A stretch of 16,588 nucleotides of DNA, taken from a bacterium. Its GTDB lineage: Bacteria > Cyanobacteriota > Vampirovibrionia > Gastranaerophilales > Gastranaerophilaceae. The stretch is taken from contig JAGOIO010000005.1 of assembly GCA_017995595.1 (NCBI GenBank), positions 1-16,588 of the forward strand. Reading direction: 5' to 3'. Shown piece after piece: positions 7,404-14,329 of the stretch (positions are counted from its first letter, which is position 1; the number at the start of each line of letters is the position of its first letter). Position numbers and translations under genes: made by a program. The notes beneath the pieces are model-generated. The model was not told the origin of the DNA, ran no database searches, and saw only the letters and a list, made by a program, of their open reading frames with translations.

Positions 7404-8402
7404 TTAAATTGTGGTATAAGATTGAGCGTAGCTATAATCTTCTTTAAAACCAACACCTCTATACATTTTTAGTGCTTGGAAATTATTAGTTTCTGTAGTT
7501 GTATTAAGTTCTTCGATATCTTTTTCACCGTTTTCAACCCAATCAAGCATTTTTTGAATTGAAGTTTTTAGCAAGTATTTAGAAAGACCTTTCCCTTGGA
7601 ACGGTTTGTCTATTGCAAAAATAGGAATATTGGCAATTCTTCCGCCTGTCAAATTTGTGAAACAAAAACCGCAAGGCTTGCCACAATACATTAATACAGA
7701 CGTACTTTCCGGCAAAAACTCACCGTAAGTTCCGTTTGTAATGTTTTCCAAAACATCTCTTGTGCCTTCTGGTGTTTTAAATCTTGGGTCAAACAAGGCA
7801 TCTGTTGTATCAATAAATGCTCTATTTGTTATTGCAACGGCTTCTTCAATATAATCTTCTGACCAAGGCTTTATTTCATAATTTGTATCAAGCTCAGGTA
7901 ATTCAAGAGTATTGAAAATCGTTTTTGAGCTTGCATTTTGCATAACAAATCTCAAAACGGCAAGACCAACGAACTTAAATCCGTATTTAGCAATATCAGC
8001 TGTGAAATCGCCTTGAGAGCCAAGCATTGGATAGCAAACAATTTTTTCTTTTCTAAGTTCTTCAGTCTCTTCTAAGAATTTTTCCAGTAAAACTCTACGT
8101 TTTTCAATTAAATCGTCATCTCCAAGACAATGGATAACGTTTAATTCTATTGCCTCAGATATTACTGTTGTATAAACTAAAAAGGCTGTTGGAAATTTAT
8201 TTTCTGATAAAACAATACATTTTATCAAGCCTTTTTCTATAGAGGAGATAAAATCCTCATAGCTTAAAGGTTCAAGCTCAAATTTATATTCATTGATTGC
8301 AGCTACTCTGAAATCACTATAAACTCCTGCAAATATTTTATAAATTTCAGGCGTTAAGTCTTGTGCTTCGTAGATGTTGTCAGATGTCATACTTGTCTCC
8401 AT
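7404..8402 (-). CDS. GNAT-family N-acetyltransferase, two-domain, substrate unknown
   Basis: This is a 332-residue protein whose C-terminal half (about 170-332) is a GNAT domain. It has the strand ANIPIFAIDKPFQGKGLSKYLL, in which QGKGLS (about 266) is the acetyl-CoA pyrophosphate-binding motif, and ends with the typical TNNFQALKMYRGVGFKED. The N-terminal half has a similar size and a GNAT-like ending (AKYGFKFVGLAVLRFVM) but no recognisable CoA motif, so it is probably a degenerate second domain, as in mycothiol synthase-like proteins. The substrate cannot be read from the sequence. It sits 15 bases after ribBA and before a terminator, so it is co-transcribed with riboflavin genes, although a link to flavins is unproven. 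Met5 (8390) has a better Shine-Dalgarno (GGAG at 6 bases) than the listed start, so the protein may be 328 residues. Confidence 0.85.
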   Translation of the reverse strand: METSMTSDNIYEAQDLTPEIYKIFAGVYSDFRVAAINEYKFELEPLSYEDFISSIEKGLIKCIVLSENKFPTAFLVYTTVISEAIELNVIHCLGDDDLIEKRRVLLEKFLEETEELRKEKIVCYPMLGSQGDFTADIAKYGFKFVGLAVLRFVMQNASSKTIFNTLELPELDTNYEIKPWSEDYIEEAVAITNRAFIDTTDALFDPRFKTPEGTRDVLENITNGTYGEFLPESTSVLMYCGKPCGFCFTNLTGGRIANIPIFAIDKPFQGKGLSKYLLKTSIQKMLDWVENGEKDIEELNTTTETNNFQALKMYRGVGFKEDYSYAQSYTTI

Positions 8403-8417
8403 TAACTTCCACCAAAA

Positions 8418-9644
8418 TTACATCATGTGATGCATTTTAGTTTTCTTTGTCTCCATATACCTCTTATTATAGTCAGTAAGGTGCGGTTCAAGATTAACAA
8501 TTTCGTGAATTGTAAGCCCGTAGCCTTTTAATCCGACTATTTTTTTAGGGTTATTTGTTATTAGCTTAAAATCATTATACCCCAAATCTAAAATAATTTG
8601 TGCTCCGACTCCATAATCTCTTAAATCAGGTTGAAATCCAAGTGAAACATTAGCTTCAATAGTATCTTGACCTTTTTCTTGTAGAGCGTAAGCTTTAATT
8701 TTGTTTACAAGTCCAATTCCTCTGCCTTCGTGGTCTCTGATGTAAACAACTGCACCTTTACCGTATTCATCAACCATTTTCATAGCTCTGTGAAGTTGAG
8801 AGTTACAATCACATCTTAGACTGTGGAAAACATCTCCTGTACAACATTCGCTGTGAACTCGTATAAGCGGAATTTTATCAGAGCCGTCATCTTTTACCAA
8901 TGCAACATGCTCGTGATTATTTAACTTGTTTACATAACCGTAAATCTTAAAATCCCCGAATTCTGTTGGTAAGGTTGCTTCAGCTTCTCTTACTACAAAT
9001 TTTTCAGTTTTAAGTCTATATGCAATTAAATCTGCAACGGTTATAAATTTAAAATTATTTTCATCTGCAAATTTTTTCAATTCATCACGGCGAGCCATTG
9101 TTCCGTCAGGAAGCATTATTTCGCACATAACGCCTGCGGGAGTAAGTCCTGCGAGTCTTGCTAAATCAACGCTTGCTTCAGTGTGTCCTGTTCTTGATAG
9201 AACACCGCCGGCTTTTGCAACGCAAGGAAAAATGTGCCCCGGTCGTCTTAAATCGTTTGGTCTTGCATTTTTTGCAATCGCAACTTGGATAGTTTTTGCT
9301 CTGTCAAAGGCTGAAATCCCAGTTGTAACTCCAAATTTTGCAGCTCCGTCTATTGATAGTGAAAATGCTGTTCTTGCACTTTCTGTGTTATCTTTTTGCT
9401 CTACCATTTGTGGTAATTCAAGTCTTTGTGCAAGTTCAGGTGTTATCGCAAAACAAATCAGACCTTTTGCATTTGTTGCCATAAAATTAATTATGTCAGG
9501 TGTGATTTTTTCTGCAGGGCAAATAAGGTCTCCCTCATTTTCTCTATGCTCATCATCTGCGATTATGACAGGTCTGCCTGATTTAAAACTCTCTATTGCT
9601 TCTTCGACACTGTCAAAGAAATTGTCTTTTTCATCTTTTTCCAT
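8418..9644 (-). CDS. ribBA: Bifunctional DHBP synthase / GTP cyclohydrolase II
   Basis: This enzyme makes both precursors of riboflavin. Residues 1-205 are the RibB domain, converting ribulose 5-phosphate to 3,4-dihydroxy-2-butanone 4-phosphate, with the acidic metal site DDEHRENEGD (30-39) and RPGHIFPCVAKAGGVLSRTG. Residues about 210-400 are the RibA domain, opening GTP, with the zinc-binding VHSECCTGDVFHSLRCDC (three cysteines in the usual spacing) and the RDHEGRGIGL loop. Both active sites look intact. Length, 408, is typical. The ATG at 9644 lies one base past the ribE stop, so translation is probably coupled to ribE. The C-terminus ends in an unusual KKTKMHHMM tail. RibD and RibH are not in this window and must be encoded elsewhere. 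Confidence 0.98.
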   Translation of the reverse strand: MEKDEKDNFFDSVEEAIESFKSGRPVIIADDEHRENEGDLICPAEKITPDIINFMATNAKGLICFAITPELAQRLELPQMVEQKDNTESARTAFSLSIDGAAKFGVTTGISAFDRAKTIQVAIAKNARPNDLRRPGHIFPCVAKAGGVLSRTGHTEASVDLARLAGLTPAGVMCEIMLPDGTMARRDELKKFADENNFKFITVADLIAYRLKTEKFVVREAEATLPTEFGDFKIYGYVNKLNNHEHVALVKDDGSDKIPLIRVHSECCTGDVFHSLRCDCNSQLHRAMKMVDEYGKGAVVYIRDHEGRGIGLVNKIKAYALQEKGQDTIEANVSLGFQPDLRDYGVGAQIILDLGYNDFKLITNNPKKIVGLKGYGLTIHEIVNLEPHLTDYNKRYMETKKTKMHHMM

Positions 9645-9645
9645 A

Positions 9646-10290
9646 TTAATAAAATCCGTTTTCTTTTAAAAACTTTTCACTTATTTCACTTTTATTATTG
9701 TCCGTTGATAATATTTTTTCAACATATTTTGCAAAAACGTCTGTTTCTATATTTACAATATCACCGACTTTTAAATTAAGCAAATTTGTATTTTCAAAGG
9801 TATGGGGAATAATTGCAACAGTAAATTCTTTTTTATAAGTATCTGCGACTGTTAAGCTTATTCCATTTACGGTAATTGAGCCTTTTCTTACTACGTATCT
9901 TTCGAGATTATCGCCTTTTAATTGAAATTTTAAATCATAAAAAGATGACCATTTTTCTATAGTTTTTATAATAGCAGTTCCGTCAACGTGTCCGCTTACA
10001 ATATGACCTCCGAATCTGCTATTCATTGCTAAAGCTCTTTCAAGATTAACTTTTGCACCTTTTTTGAGCTTCATAAAGTTTGTTACGTTCAAAGTTTCCT
10101 CAGAAACATCTGCTGTAAAATAGTTTTGACCAATTTTTACAACAGTTTGACAAACTCCGCTTATTGATATGCTGTCGCCGATTTCTGTATCTTCAAGCAC
10201 CTTTGAGCATTCAATCGTAATCAATGCTCCGATTGATGATTTTTCAAAACTCTTAACGACTCCAATTTCTTCAATTATCCCTGTGAACAT
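9646..10290 (-). CDS. ribE: Riboflavin synthase alpha chain
   Basis: RibE joins two molecules of 6,7-dimethyl-8-ribityllumazine to give riboflavin. It has the tandem lumazine-binding repeats of the family. Repeat one starts MFTGIIEEIG, with GVCQTV (Cys47) and SRFGGHIVSGHVDG (His101), and repeat two has GSITVNGISLTV and IPHTFENTNL. The first two residues, Met-Phe, are the conserved N-terminus whose Phe2 reaches the active site, which strongly fixes the start at 10290. In the first repeat Gln follows Cys47 where Leu is usual. There is no Shine-Dalgarno before the ATG; a -10 element lies 6 bases upstream, pointing to a leaderless mRNA. It heads the ribE-ribBA-GNAT unit. The symbol ribC is used for the same enzyme in E. 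coli. Confidence 0.97.
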   Translation of the reverse strand: MFTGIIEEIGVVKSFEKSSIGALITIECSKVLEDTEIGDSISISGVCQTVVKIGQNYFTADVSEETLNVTNFMKLKKGAKVNLERALAMNSRFGGHIVSGHVDGTAIIKTIEKWSSFYDLKFQLKGDNLERYVVRKGSITVNGISLTVADTYKKEFTVAIIPHTFENTNLLNLKVGDIVNIETDVFAKYVEKILSTDNNKSEISEKFLKENGFY

Positions 10291-10296
10291 ATTTTT

Positions 10297-10325
10297 ATAT
10301 TAGCATGAAAAAGACGAAATTTCAA
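10297..10325 (-). promoter_or_regulatory. ribE promoter giving a probable leaderless transcript
   Basis: On the minus strand TTGAAA (10320-10325), a 17-base spacer and TAATAT (10297-10302) with an upstream TGC extended -10 form a near-ideal sigma-70 promoter. Six bases (AAAAAT) then separate the -10 from the ribE ATG, so the expected start of transcription is at or next to the A of the ATG. The -35 lies inside the 3' arm and loop of the fabI terminator hairpin. Confidence 0.7.
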
Positions 10326-10348
10326 TTGATATGAAATTTCGCCTTTTA
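10308..10348 (-). terminator. Rho-independent terminator of fabI
   Basis: The two arms AAAAGGCGAAATTTCA (10332-10347) and TGAAATTTCGTCTTTT (minus-strand reading, 10309-10324) pair along 16 bp with one G-U, around a 7-base loop, ending in a run of five T's. The G-U pair exists only on the minus-strand RNA (it would be A-C on the other), which favours a minus-strand terminator for fabI, whose stop lies 22 bases upstream. Confidence 0.85.
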
Positions 10349-10369
10349 ACTATTTTTGAAGTTCTAAAA

Positions 10370-11194
10370 TTAAACCATAGCCGGTTCTTTTTTAGCATTT
10401 TTAGAAATTATATCCATTTCTTCACCTGATGAATAAACTGCGTGGCAACCGCAATCTACGAACAAAATTTGACCTGTAGTTCCAGATGACAAGTCAGAAG
10501 CCAAGTAAACGCCTGCTCTTCCAACATCATCAAGAGTAACATTTCTGTTCATAGGTGATTTTACAGCACCAGCTGTAAGCATTTTATCGAATCCGTGAAT
10601 ACCTTTAGCTGCAAGAGTTTTTACTGCACCTGATGAAAGTGCGTTAACTCTGATATTTTTAGGTCCAAGGTCAGCTGCAAGGTATCTTACACTTGATTCA
10701 AGAGCAGCCTTAGCAACACCCATTACGTTGTAATTTGGAACAACATATTCTGAGCCCAAATATGTAAGAGCGAAAATTGAACCGCCGTCTGTCATAACGT
10801 CTTGTGCATTTCTTGCTATTGTAACAAGTGAGTAAGAGCTTACTCCTAATGCTAAGTTCCAACCATCTTTTGATGTGTCTATAAATTTACCCATCAAATC
10901 GTCTTTATTGGCAAATGCAACAGCGTGTACTACGAAATCAAGTTTTCCGTAAACTTTTTTGCATTCATCAAAAACTCTTTTTACATCTTCTTCTTTTGTA
11001 ACATCACATTCCATGATGATTTTTGCATTCATTTCTTCTGCGATTGGACGAACTCTCTTGTCCATAGCTTCGTTAGCATAAGTAAATGCAATTTCTGCTC
11101 CGTTTTGGAATAATTGATTTGCAATTCCGTATGCAATACCGTGTTTATTTGATACTCCAAATATAACACCTTTTTTACCAGTCATTAAACCCAT
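10370..11194 (-). CDS. fabI: Enoyl-[acyl-carrier-protein] reductase, FabI type
   Basis: FabI catalyses the last, NADH-dependent reduction in each round of type II fatty-acid elongation. This 274-residue short-chain dehydrogenase-like protein shows the FabI cofactor site GVSNKHGIAYGIA (about 13-25), CDVT (about 63-66), and the catalytic Tyr-X6-Lys in PNYNVMGVAK (Tyr155, Lys162), with the additional Tyr145 of LTYLGSE. The ending TTGQILFVDCGCHAVYSSGEE is a little unusual: most FabI have DGG-type residues where DCGC is seen here, and there is an extra charged tail. GAGG lies 6 bases before the ATG at 11194. It has its own promoter and terminator, so it is probably monocistronic. The family is certain; triclosan sensitivity cannot be judged from the sequence alone. 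Confidence 0.97.
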   Translation of the reverse strand: MGLMTGKKGVIFGVSNKHGIAYGIANQLFQNGAEIAFTYANEAMDKRVRPIAEEMNAKIIMECDVTKEEDVKRVFDECKKVYGKLDFVVHAVAFANKDDLMGKFIDTSKDGWNLALGVSSYSLVTIARNAQDVMTDGGSIFALTYLGSEYVVPNYNVMGVAKAALESSVRYLAADLGPKNIRVNALSSGAVKTLAAKGIHGFDKMLTAGAVKSPMNRNVTLDDVGRAGVYLASDLSSGTTGQILFVDCGCHAVYSSGEEMDIISKNAKKEPAMV

Positions 11195-11258
11195 AAGTTA
11201 CCTCATTTCTTAACTGTTTATCTAATATTTTAGACTTTATTTTGTCTTTAACTTCTCT

Positions 11259-11288
11259 ATTTTATCAAAAACAAATAATTTTGTACAA
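11259..11288 (-). promoter_or_regulatory. Likely fabI promoter
   Basis: On the minus strand TTGTAC (11283-11288), an 18-base spacer and TAAAAT (11259-11264) with a TGA extended -10 lie about 65 bases before fabI. The -35 is within the palindrome TTGTACAA, which might be an operator, but no known regulator motif was recognised. Confidence 0.5.
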
Positions 11289-11292
11289 CAAT

Positions 11293-11348
11293 GTTAAATA
11301 GTGATTGTTATCTCGCCTGTTTATTGCTTTGTAGCAAGACTATTTAAC
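11293..11348. repeat. Inverted repeat enclosing a small hairpin, upstream of fabI
   Basis: GTTAAATAGT (11293-11302) and ACTATTTAAC (11339-11348) are perfect 10-bp inverted arms 36 bases apart. Inside, TTGCT and AGCAA make a 5-bp stem with a 4-base loop. The element fills much of the 166-base gap between the phosphohexomutase stop (11361) and the fabI promoter. No U-run follows either arm on the minus strand, so it is not a standard terminator. It might end the upstream message, be a regulatory leader or a small RNA, or be a mobile repeat remnant. Confidence 0.5.
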
Positions 11349-11360
11349 GTTAATAAAGTC

Positions 11361-12830
11361 TTATTTATTCAAGATTTTATCAAGTGTAGATATCATTGCT
11401 TTTGAATATTGTTCTGCAAGTTTTTTATTTTTTGCTTCAAATCTTAATGTAAATACAGGTTCTGTATTACTTTGTCTGATAAGAGCAAAGCCTCCGTCAA
11501 ATATTATTCTCATTCCATCAAGAGTTACTATTTCTTTGATTTTAGAACCAAACATATCAGGTGCTTCTTTGACTTGTTTTGCAAATGCAATCATTGTTGA
11601 TTTCTTCAATTCATTGTCGCAAGGGTATCTTACTTCAGCGGAAGAATATACTTTATTGAAAGCTGTTAACATTTCTTCCATTTTAAAGTTCGGATTAACT
11701 CTCTTATGCTTTGCAACAATTTCAATCATTCTGCAACCTGCGTAAACTGCATCGTCAAATCCGTAATATCTGTCTTTAAAGAAAGTATGACCGCTCATTT
11801 CTCCTGCTAATACTGCATCAGTTTCTCTCATTTTACTTTTTATGTAACCATGACCTGTTTTACACATAATAGCTTTTCCGCCAAGTGCATTTATTGTGTC
11901 GTAAAGGACTTGAGAGCATTTTACCTCAGAAACCATAACCGGTGTTAAGCCTTTTTCTTTATATTTTTCGATAATATCTTGTGCATAAATTAATAAAAGC
12001 TTATCTCCTGTCATGCTGTTACCTTGTGAGTCTATAACTCCAATTCTGTCGCTATCTCCGTCAAAAGCAATTCCAAAATCTGCATTGTTTTCAACAACAG
12101 CTTTTTTTATGTCAGTCAAAGTCGATTCAAGACTTGGGTTTGGGTGATGGTGTGGAAATCTTCCATCAGGGTTTGAATATAGTTCTATAACTTGGCAACC
12201 CAAAGCTCTGTAAAGGTTTGGTGCAACGACTCCACCTGTTCCGTTAGCACTGTCAACAACCACTTTTAATCCTGCACCGATTCTTCCGAACTCATCTTTC
12301 ATAACATCTGTATAGTCCGGAATTAAATCATATTCTTTTACTTCTCCGATATTTTCAGCCATGGAATGTTCTTCTACTTCTCTAAAAGTATAGGCTTTTA
12401 TTTCTTTAATTTGTTCTTCGTTTACGGATTGTTTGTTAAAAGTCATCTTCAAGCCGTTATATTGCGGAGGATTATGGCTTGCAGTAACAATTAAAGCTCC
12501 TGTAATTTCTTCGCCGTTTGTGATATTTGCATTTACGCCTGCAACTTCTGAGTAATAACCTATTGGTGTTGGAGCAAGTCCTAAATCTACAACATTTGCA
12601 CCTGTTGAAGTTACACCTCTTATTATTGCTTTGGCAAGGGCTGGTGAGTGTGTTCTTGCATCTCTTGTTACGCTAATCCACATTTCGCTGATTTCTTTTT
12701 TTGTGTGTTGTGCCAAATATTTTACAAATCCTCTGCCAATATAGAAAAATAAATCTTCTGTTACGTCTTGACCGTAAATTCCTCTAATATCGTTTTTGCC
12801 GAAGGCTTTATCTGAAATCGTTTCTGTCAT
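11361..12830 (-). CDS. Phosphomannomutase / phosphoglucomutase
   Basis: This alpha-D-phosphohexomutase interconverts the 1- and 6-phosphates of mannose and/or glucose, feeding cell-surface polysaccharide precursors. It has the four family landmarks in order: the phosphoserine loop VTASHNPPQYNGLKM (Ser118), the magnesium loop FDGDSDRIGVID (about 253-264), the sugar-binding GEMSGHTFF (about 335-345) and the C-terminal phosphate-binding RQSNTEPVFTLRFEA. At 489 residues it is slightly longer than the 460 or so of AlgC-type enzymes. Substrate preference, and so the symbol (manB, algC or pgm), cannot be fixed from the sequence. The ATG at 12830 is chosen; a TTG directly before it (12833) is closer to the AGGAG site and could also be used. 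It is divergent from a sugar-transport permease. Confidence 0.93.
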   Translation of the reverse strand: MTETISDKAFGKNDIRGIYGQDVTEDLFFYIGRGFVKYLAQHTKKEISEMWISVTRDARTHSPALAKAIIRGVTSTGANVVDLGLAPTPIGYYSEVAGVNANITNGEEITGALIVTASHNPPQYNGLKMTFNKQSVNEEQIKEIKAYTFREVEEHSMAENIGEVKEYDLIPDYTDVMKDEFGRIGAGLKVVVDSANGTGGVVAPNLYRALGCQVIELYSNPDGRFPHHHPNPSLESTLTDIKKAVVENNADFGIAFDGDSDRIGVIDSQGNSMTGDKLLLIYAQDIIEKYKEKGLTPVMVSEVKCSQVLYDTINALGGKAIMCKTGHGYIKSKMRETDAVLAGEMSGHTFFKDRYYGFDDAVYAGCRMIEIVAKHKRVNPNFKMEEMLTAFNKVYSSAEVRYPCDNELKKSTMIAFAKQVKEAPDMFGSKIKEIVTLDGMRIIFDGGFALIRQSNTEPVFTLRFEAKNKKLAEQYSKAMISTLDKILNK

Positions 12831-12875
12831 CAATTTTTTATCTCCTCAAAATATTTTATTTTTTATATAATCTTA

Positions 12876-12904
12876 TTTACTATTTAATATAAATAAATTA
12901 TACT
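12876..12904 (+). promoter_or_regulatory. Permease promoter, probable leaderless start
   Basis: TTTACT (12876-12881), a 17-base spacer and TATACT (12899-12904) precede the permease ATG at 12911 by exactly 6 bases. There is no Shine-Dalgarno in the AT-rich stretch upstream. Transcription is expected to start at or next to the ATG. The -10 overlaps the -10 of the divergent promoter. Confidence 0.55.
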
Positions 12905-12930
12905 ATAAATATGAGAAATTTTTTATCCAA
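12902..12930 (-). promoter_or_regulatory. Phosphohexomutase promoter, overlapping the divergent permease promoter
   Basis: On the minus strand TTGGAT (12925-12930), a 17-base spacer and TATAGT (12902-12907) are well placed for the phosphohexomutase gene, giving a leader of about 65 bases with an AGGAG site. The -35 lies inside the first codons of the permease gene and the -10 shares bases with the permease -10. Confidence 0.5.
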
Positions 12931-13792
12931 ATTATCAGATAATCAAGCTTTTGTCGGGTGGGTTTTTATTCTCCCTGCTCTTTTGGGAACTTTGGTATTT
13001 ATCATTATTCCTGTTATTTGTTCTTTCGGGTTAAGTTTTATGCATTGGGATTTGATAAATAAACCCAATTTCGTAGGAATAAGTAATTATATAGAAATAT
13101 TTGAATCTCCGGCTTTTGGAAAAATATTAATAAATACATTTGTATATGCAATTACGACATCTATATTTGCGGTTATTATTCCACTTGTGCTTGCTTGTAT
13201 TTTAAATTCTAAAATAAGAGGTTCAGAGTTTTTTAAAACAGCTTATTTTTTGCCTTTTATAACTCCAATGATTGTAATTGCAATTATCTGGCAGTGGATA
13301 TTTGACCCAAATATAGGGATTTTAAACTATATTTTACACCTGCATATAAATTGGCTATATGATGAAAATTTTGCCATGCCTGCGGTGATAGTTGTCTCTG
13401 TATGGAAACTTATAGGATATAACATGGTAATCTTTCTTGCAGGGCTAAGCTCGTTAAATAATTCAATATTTGAAGCTGCAAAAATTGACGGAGCAAATGC
13501 GTTTAATGTGTTCAGGCATGTAACAGTTCCCATGCTTTCACCAACAATCTTTTTTGTTGTAATAATTACATGTATAAGTTCGTTTCAAGTATTTGACTTA
13601 ATTTATATGATGACACAGGGCGGACCGTTAGATAGTACGAATGTACTTGTGTATGCAGTTTATAAAAATGCTTTTGAATATTTTAAAGTCGGACAAGCAA
13701 GTGCGATGGCTTATGTATTATTTGTAATAATTTTAATCTTGACAATGATTCAGTGGAATTTGAGAAAAAAGCTTGTATATAACGAAAAATAG
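12911..13792 (+). CDS. Sugar ABC transporter permease (MalF/UgpA family)
   Basis: This is one of the two membrane subunits of a carbohydrate importer. The 293-residue protein has about six membrane segments (near 15-38, 75-100, 110-132, 158-178, 208-230 and 262-282). It also has the cytoplasmic EAA loop EAAKIDGANAFNVFRHVTVPML (its first 20 residues start near 192) that docks the ATPase. The N-terminus FILPALLGTLVFIIIPVICS and the block ending FLPFITPMIVIAIIWQWIFD are typical of MalF/UgpA-type subunits. The partner MalG-type permease, binding protein and ATPase are not beside it: a 153-base gap and then rplS follow. It may therefore work with subunits encoded elsewhere or be a leftover. There is no Shine-Dalgarno; see the promoter entry. 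Substrate unknown; the neighbouring phosphohexomutase hints only weakly at hexose use. Confidence 0.93.
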   Translation: MRNFLSKLSDNQAFVGWVFILPALLGTLVFIIIPVICSFGLSFMHWDLINKPNFVGISNYIEIFESPAFGKILINTFVYAITTSIFAVIIPLVLACILNSKIRGSEFFKTAYFLPFITPMIVIAIIWQWIFDPNIGILNYILHLHINWLYDENFAMPAVIVVSVWKLIGYNMVIFLAGLSSLNNSIFEAAKIDGANAFNVFRHVTVPMLSPTIFFVVIITCISSFQVFDLIYMMTQGGPLDSTNVLVYAVYKNAFEYFKVGQASAMAYVLFVIILILTMIQWNLRKKLVYNEK

Positions 13793-13878
13793 CTGATATT
13801 TTTTATTAAAAATCCTGCTTTTGCATGTCCTGAGCTTAAAAAAGCTTAAAATAATGTGTAAAAAATCTTAATGTGCTG

Positions 13879-13907
13879 TTGATTTTTAATTTTCTTTACA
13901 ATAGAAT
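13879..13907 (+). promoter_or_regulatory. Promoter of the rplS-ylqF-rnhB unit
   Basis: TTGATT (13879-13884), a 17-base spacer and TAGAAT (13902-13907) form a good sigma-70 promoter 38 bases before the rplS ATG. The rest of the 153-base gap upstream holds only a weak AGCTT/AAGCT hairpin (13833-13846) without a U-run and no recognised ribosomal leader. Confidence 0.65.
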
Positions 13908-13945
13908 AAATATACACGTGAAAAAAGATGTAAAGGAAAAGAAAA

Positions 13946-14302
13946 ATGAACCCTATTATTGACGAATTGGAATCACAATATACAACAAGAGAATTACCTG
14001 ATATGAACCCTGGCGATACTGTTAAAGTTTTCGTTAGAATTATCGAAGGTAATAAAGAAAGAACACAGGCTTTCGAAGGAACTATTATTAAAGAACACGG
14101 AAGCGGAATTAACAAAACTATCACTGTAAGAAAAGTTTTCCAAGGTGTTGGTTGCGAACGTGTTTTTGCAATTTACTCACCAAGAGTTGAAAAAATCAAC
14201 GTTCTAAAACGTGGTGATGTTAGACGTGCTAAGTTGTATTATTTGAGAAATCTTTCTGGTAAGGCAACTCGTATTAAAGAAAAAATTGAAAAAAGAGGTT
14301 AA
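13946..14302 (+). CDS. rplS: 50S ribosomal protein L19
   Basis: L19 sits at the interface of the two ribosomal subunits. The 118-residue protein is of typical length and contains the diagnostic ending VLKRGDVRRAKLYYLRNLSG followed by KATRIKEKI, with the earlier PGDTVKVFVRI and FEGTII blocks of the SH3-like fold. The ATG at 13946 is preceded by AAAGGA about 9 bases upstream. It opens a tight unit with ylqF/rbgA (27 bases downstream) and rnhB, the same order as in Bacillus and other Firmicutes, where the second gene assists large-subunit assembly. Confidence 0.99.
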   Translation: MNPIIDELESQYTTRELPDMNPGDTVKVFVRIIEGNKERTQAFEGTIIKEHGSGINKTITVRKVFQGVGCERVFAIYSPRVEKINVLKRGDVRRAKLYYLRNLSGKATRIKEKIEKRG

Positions 14303-14329
14303 TCCTCGTTTTTGATTGGAAAAGCGTAA

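Noticed and set aside
9181..9669. Long open frame on the plus strand opposite ribBA
   Set aside because: It is antisense to highly conserved RibB motifs and has no ribosome site or recognisable protein features. It is a by-product of the ribBA codons.
10291..10369. FMN riboswitch upstream of ribE
   Set aside because: The gap is only 79 bases, most of it the fabI terminator, and the -10 lies 6 bases before the ATG, leaving no room for an RFN element. None of its conserved bases were recognised.
13831..13848. Hairpin AGCTT/AAGCT as a terminator for the permease gene
   Set aside because: The stem is short, contains a G-U pair and is followed by A-rich rather than T-rich DNA. How the permease message ends is unclear.
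13846..14124. Minus-strand open frame opposite the start of rplS
   Set aside because: It is antisense to conserved L19 codons and to the rplS promoter, with no support of its own.
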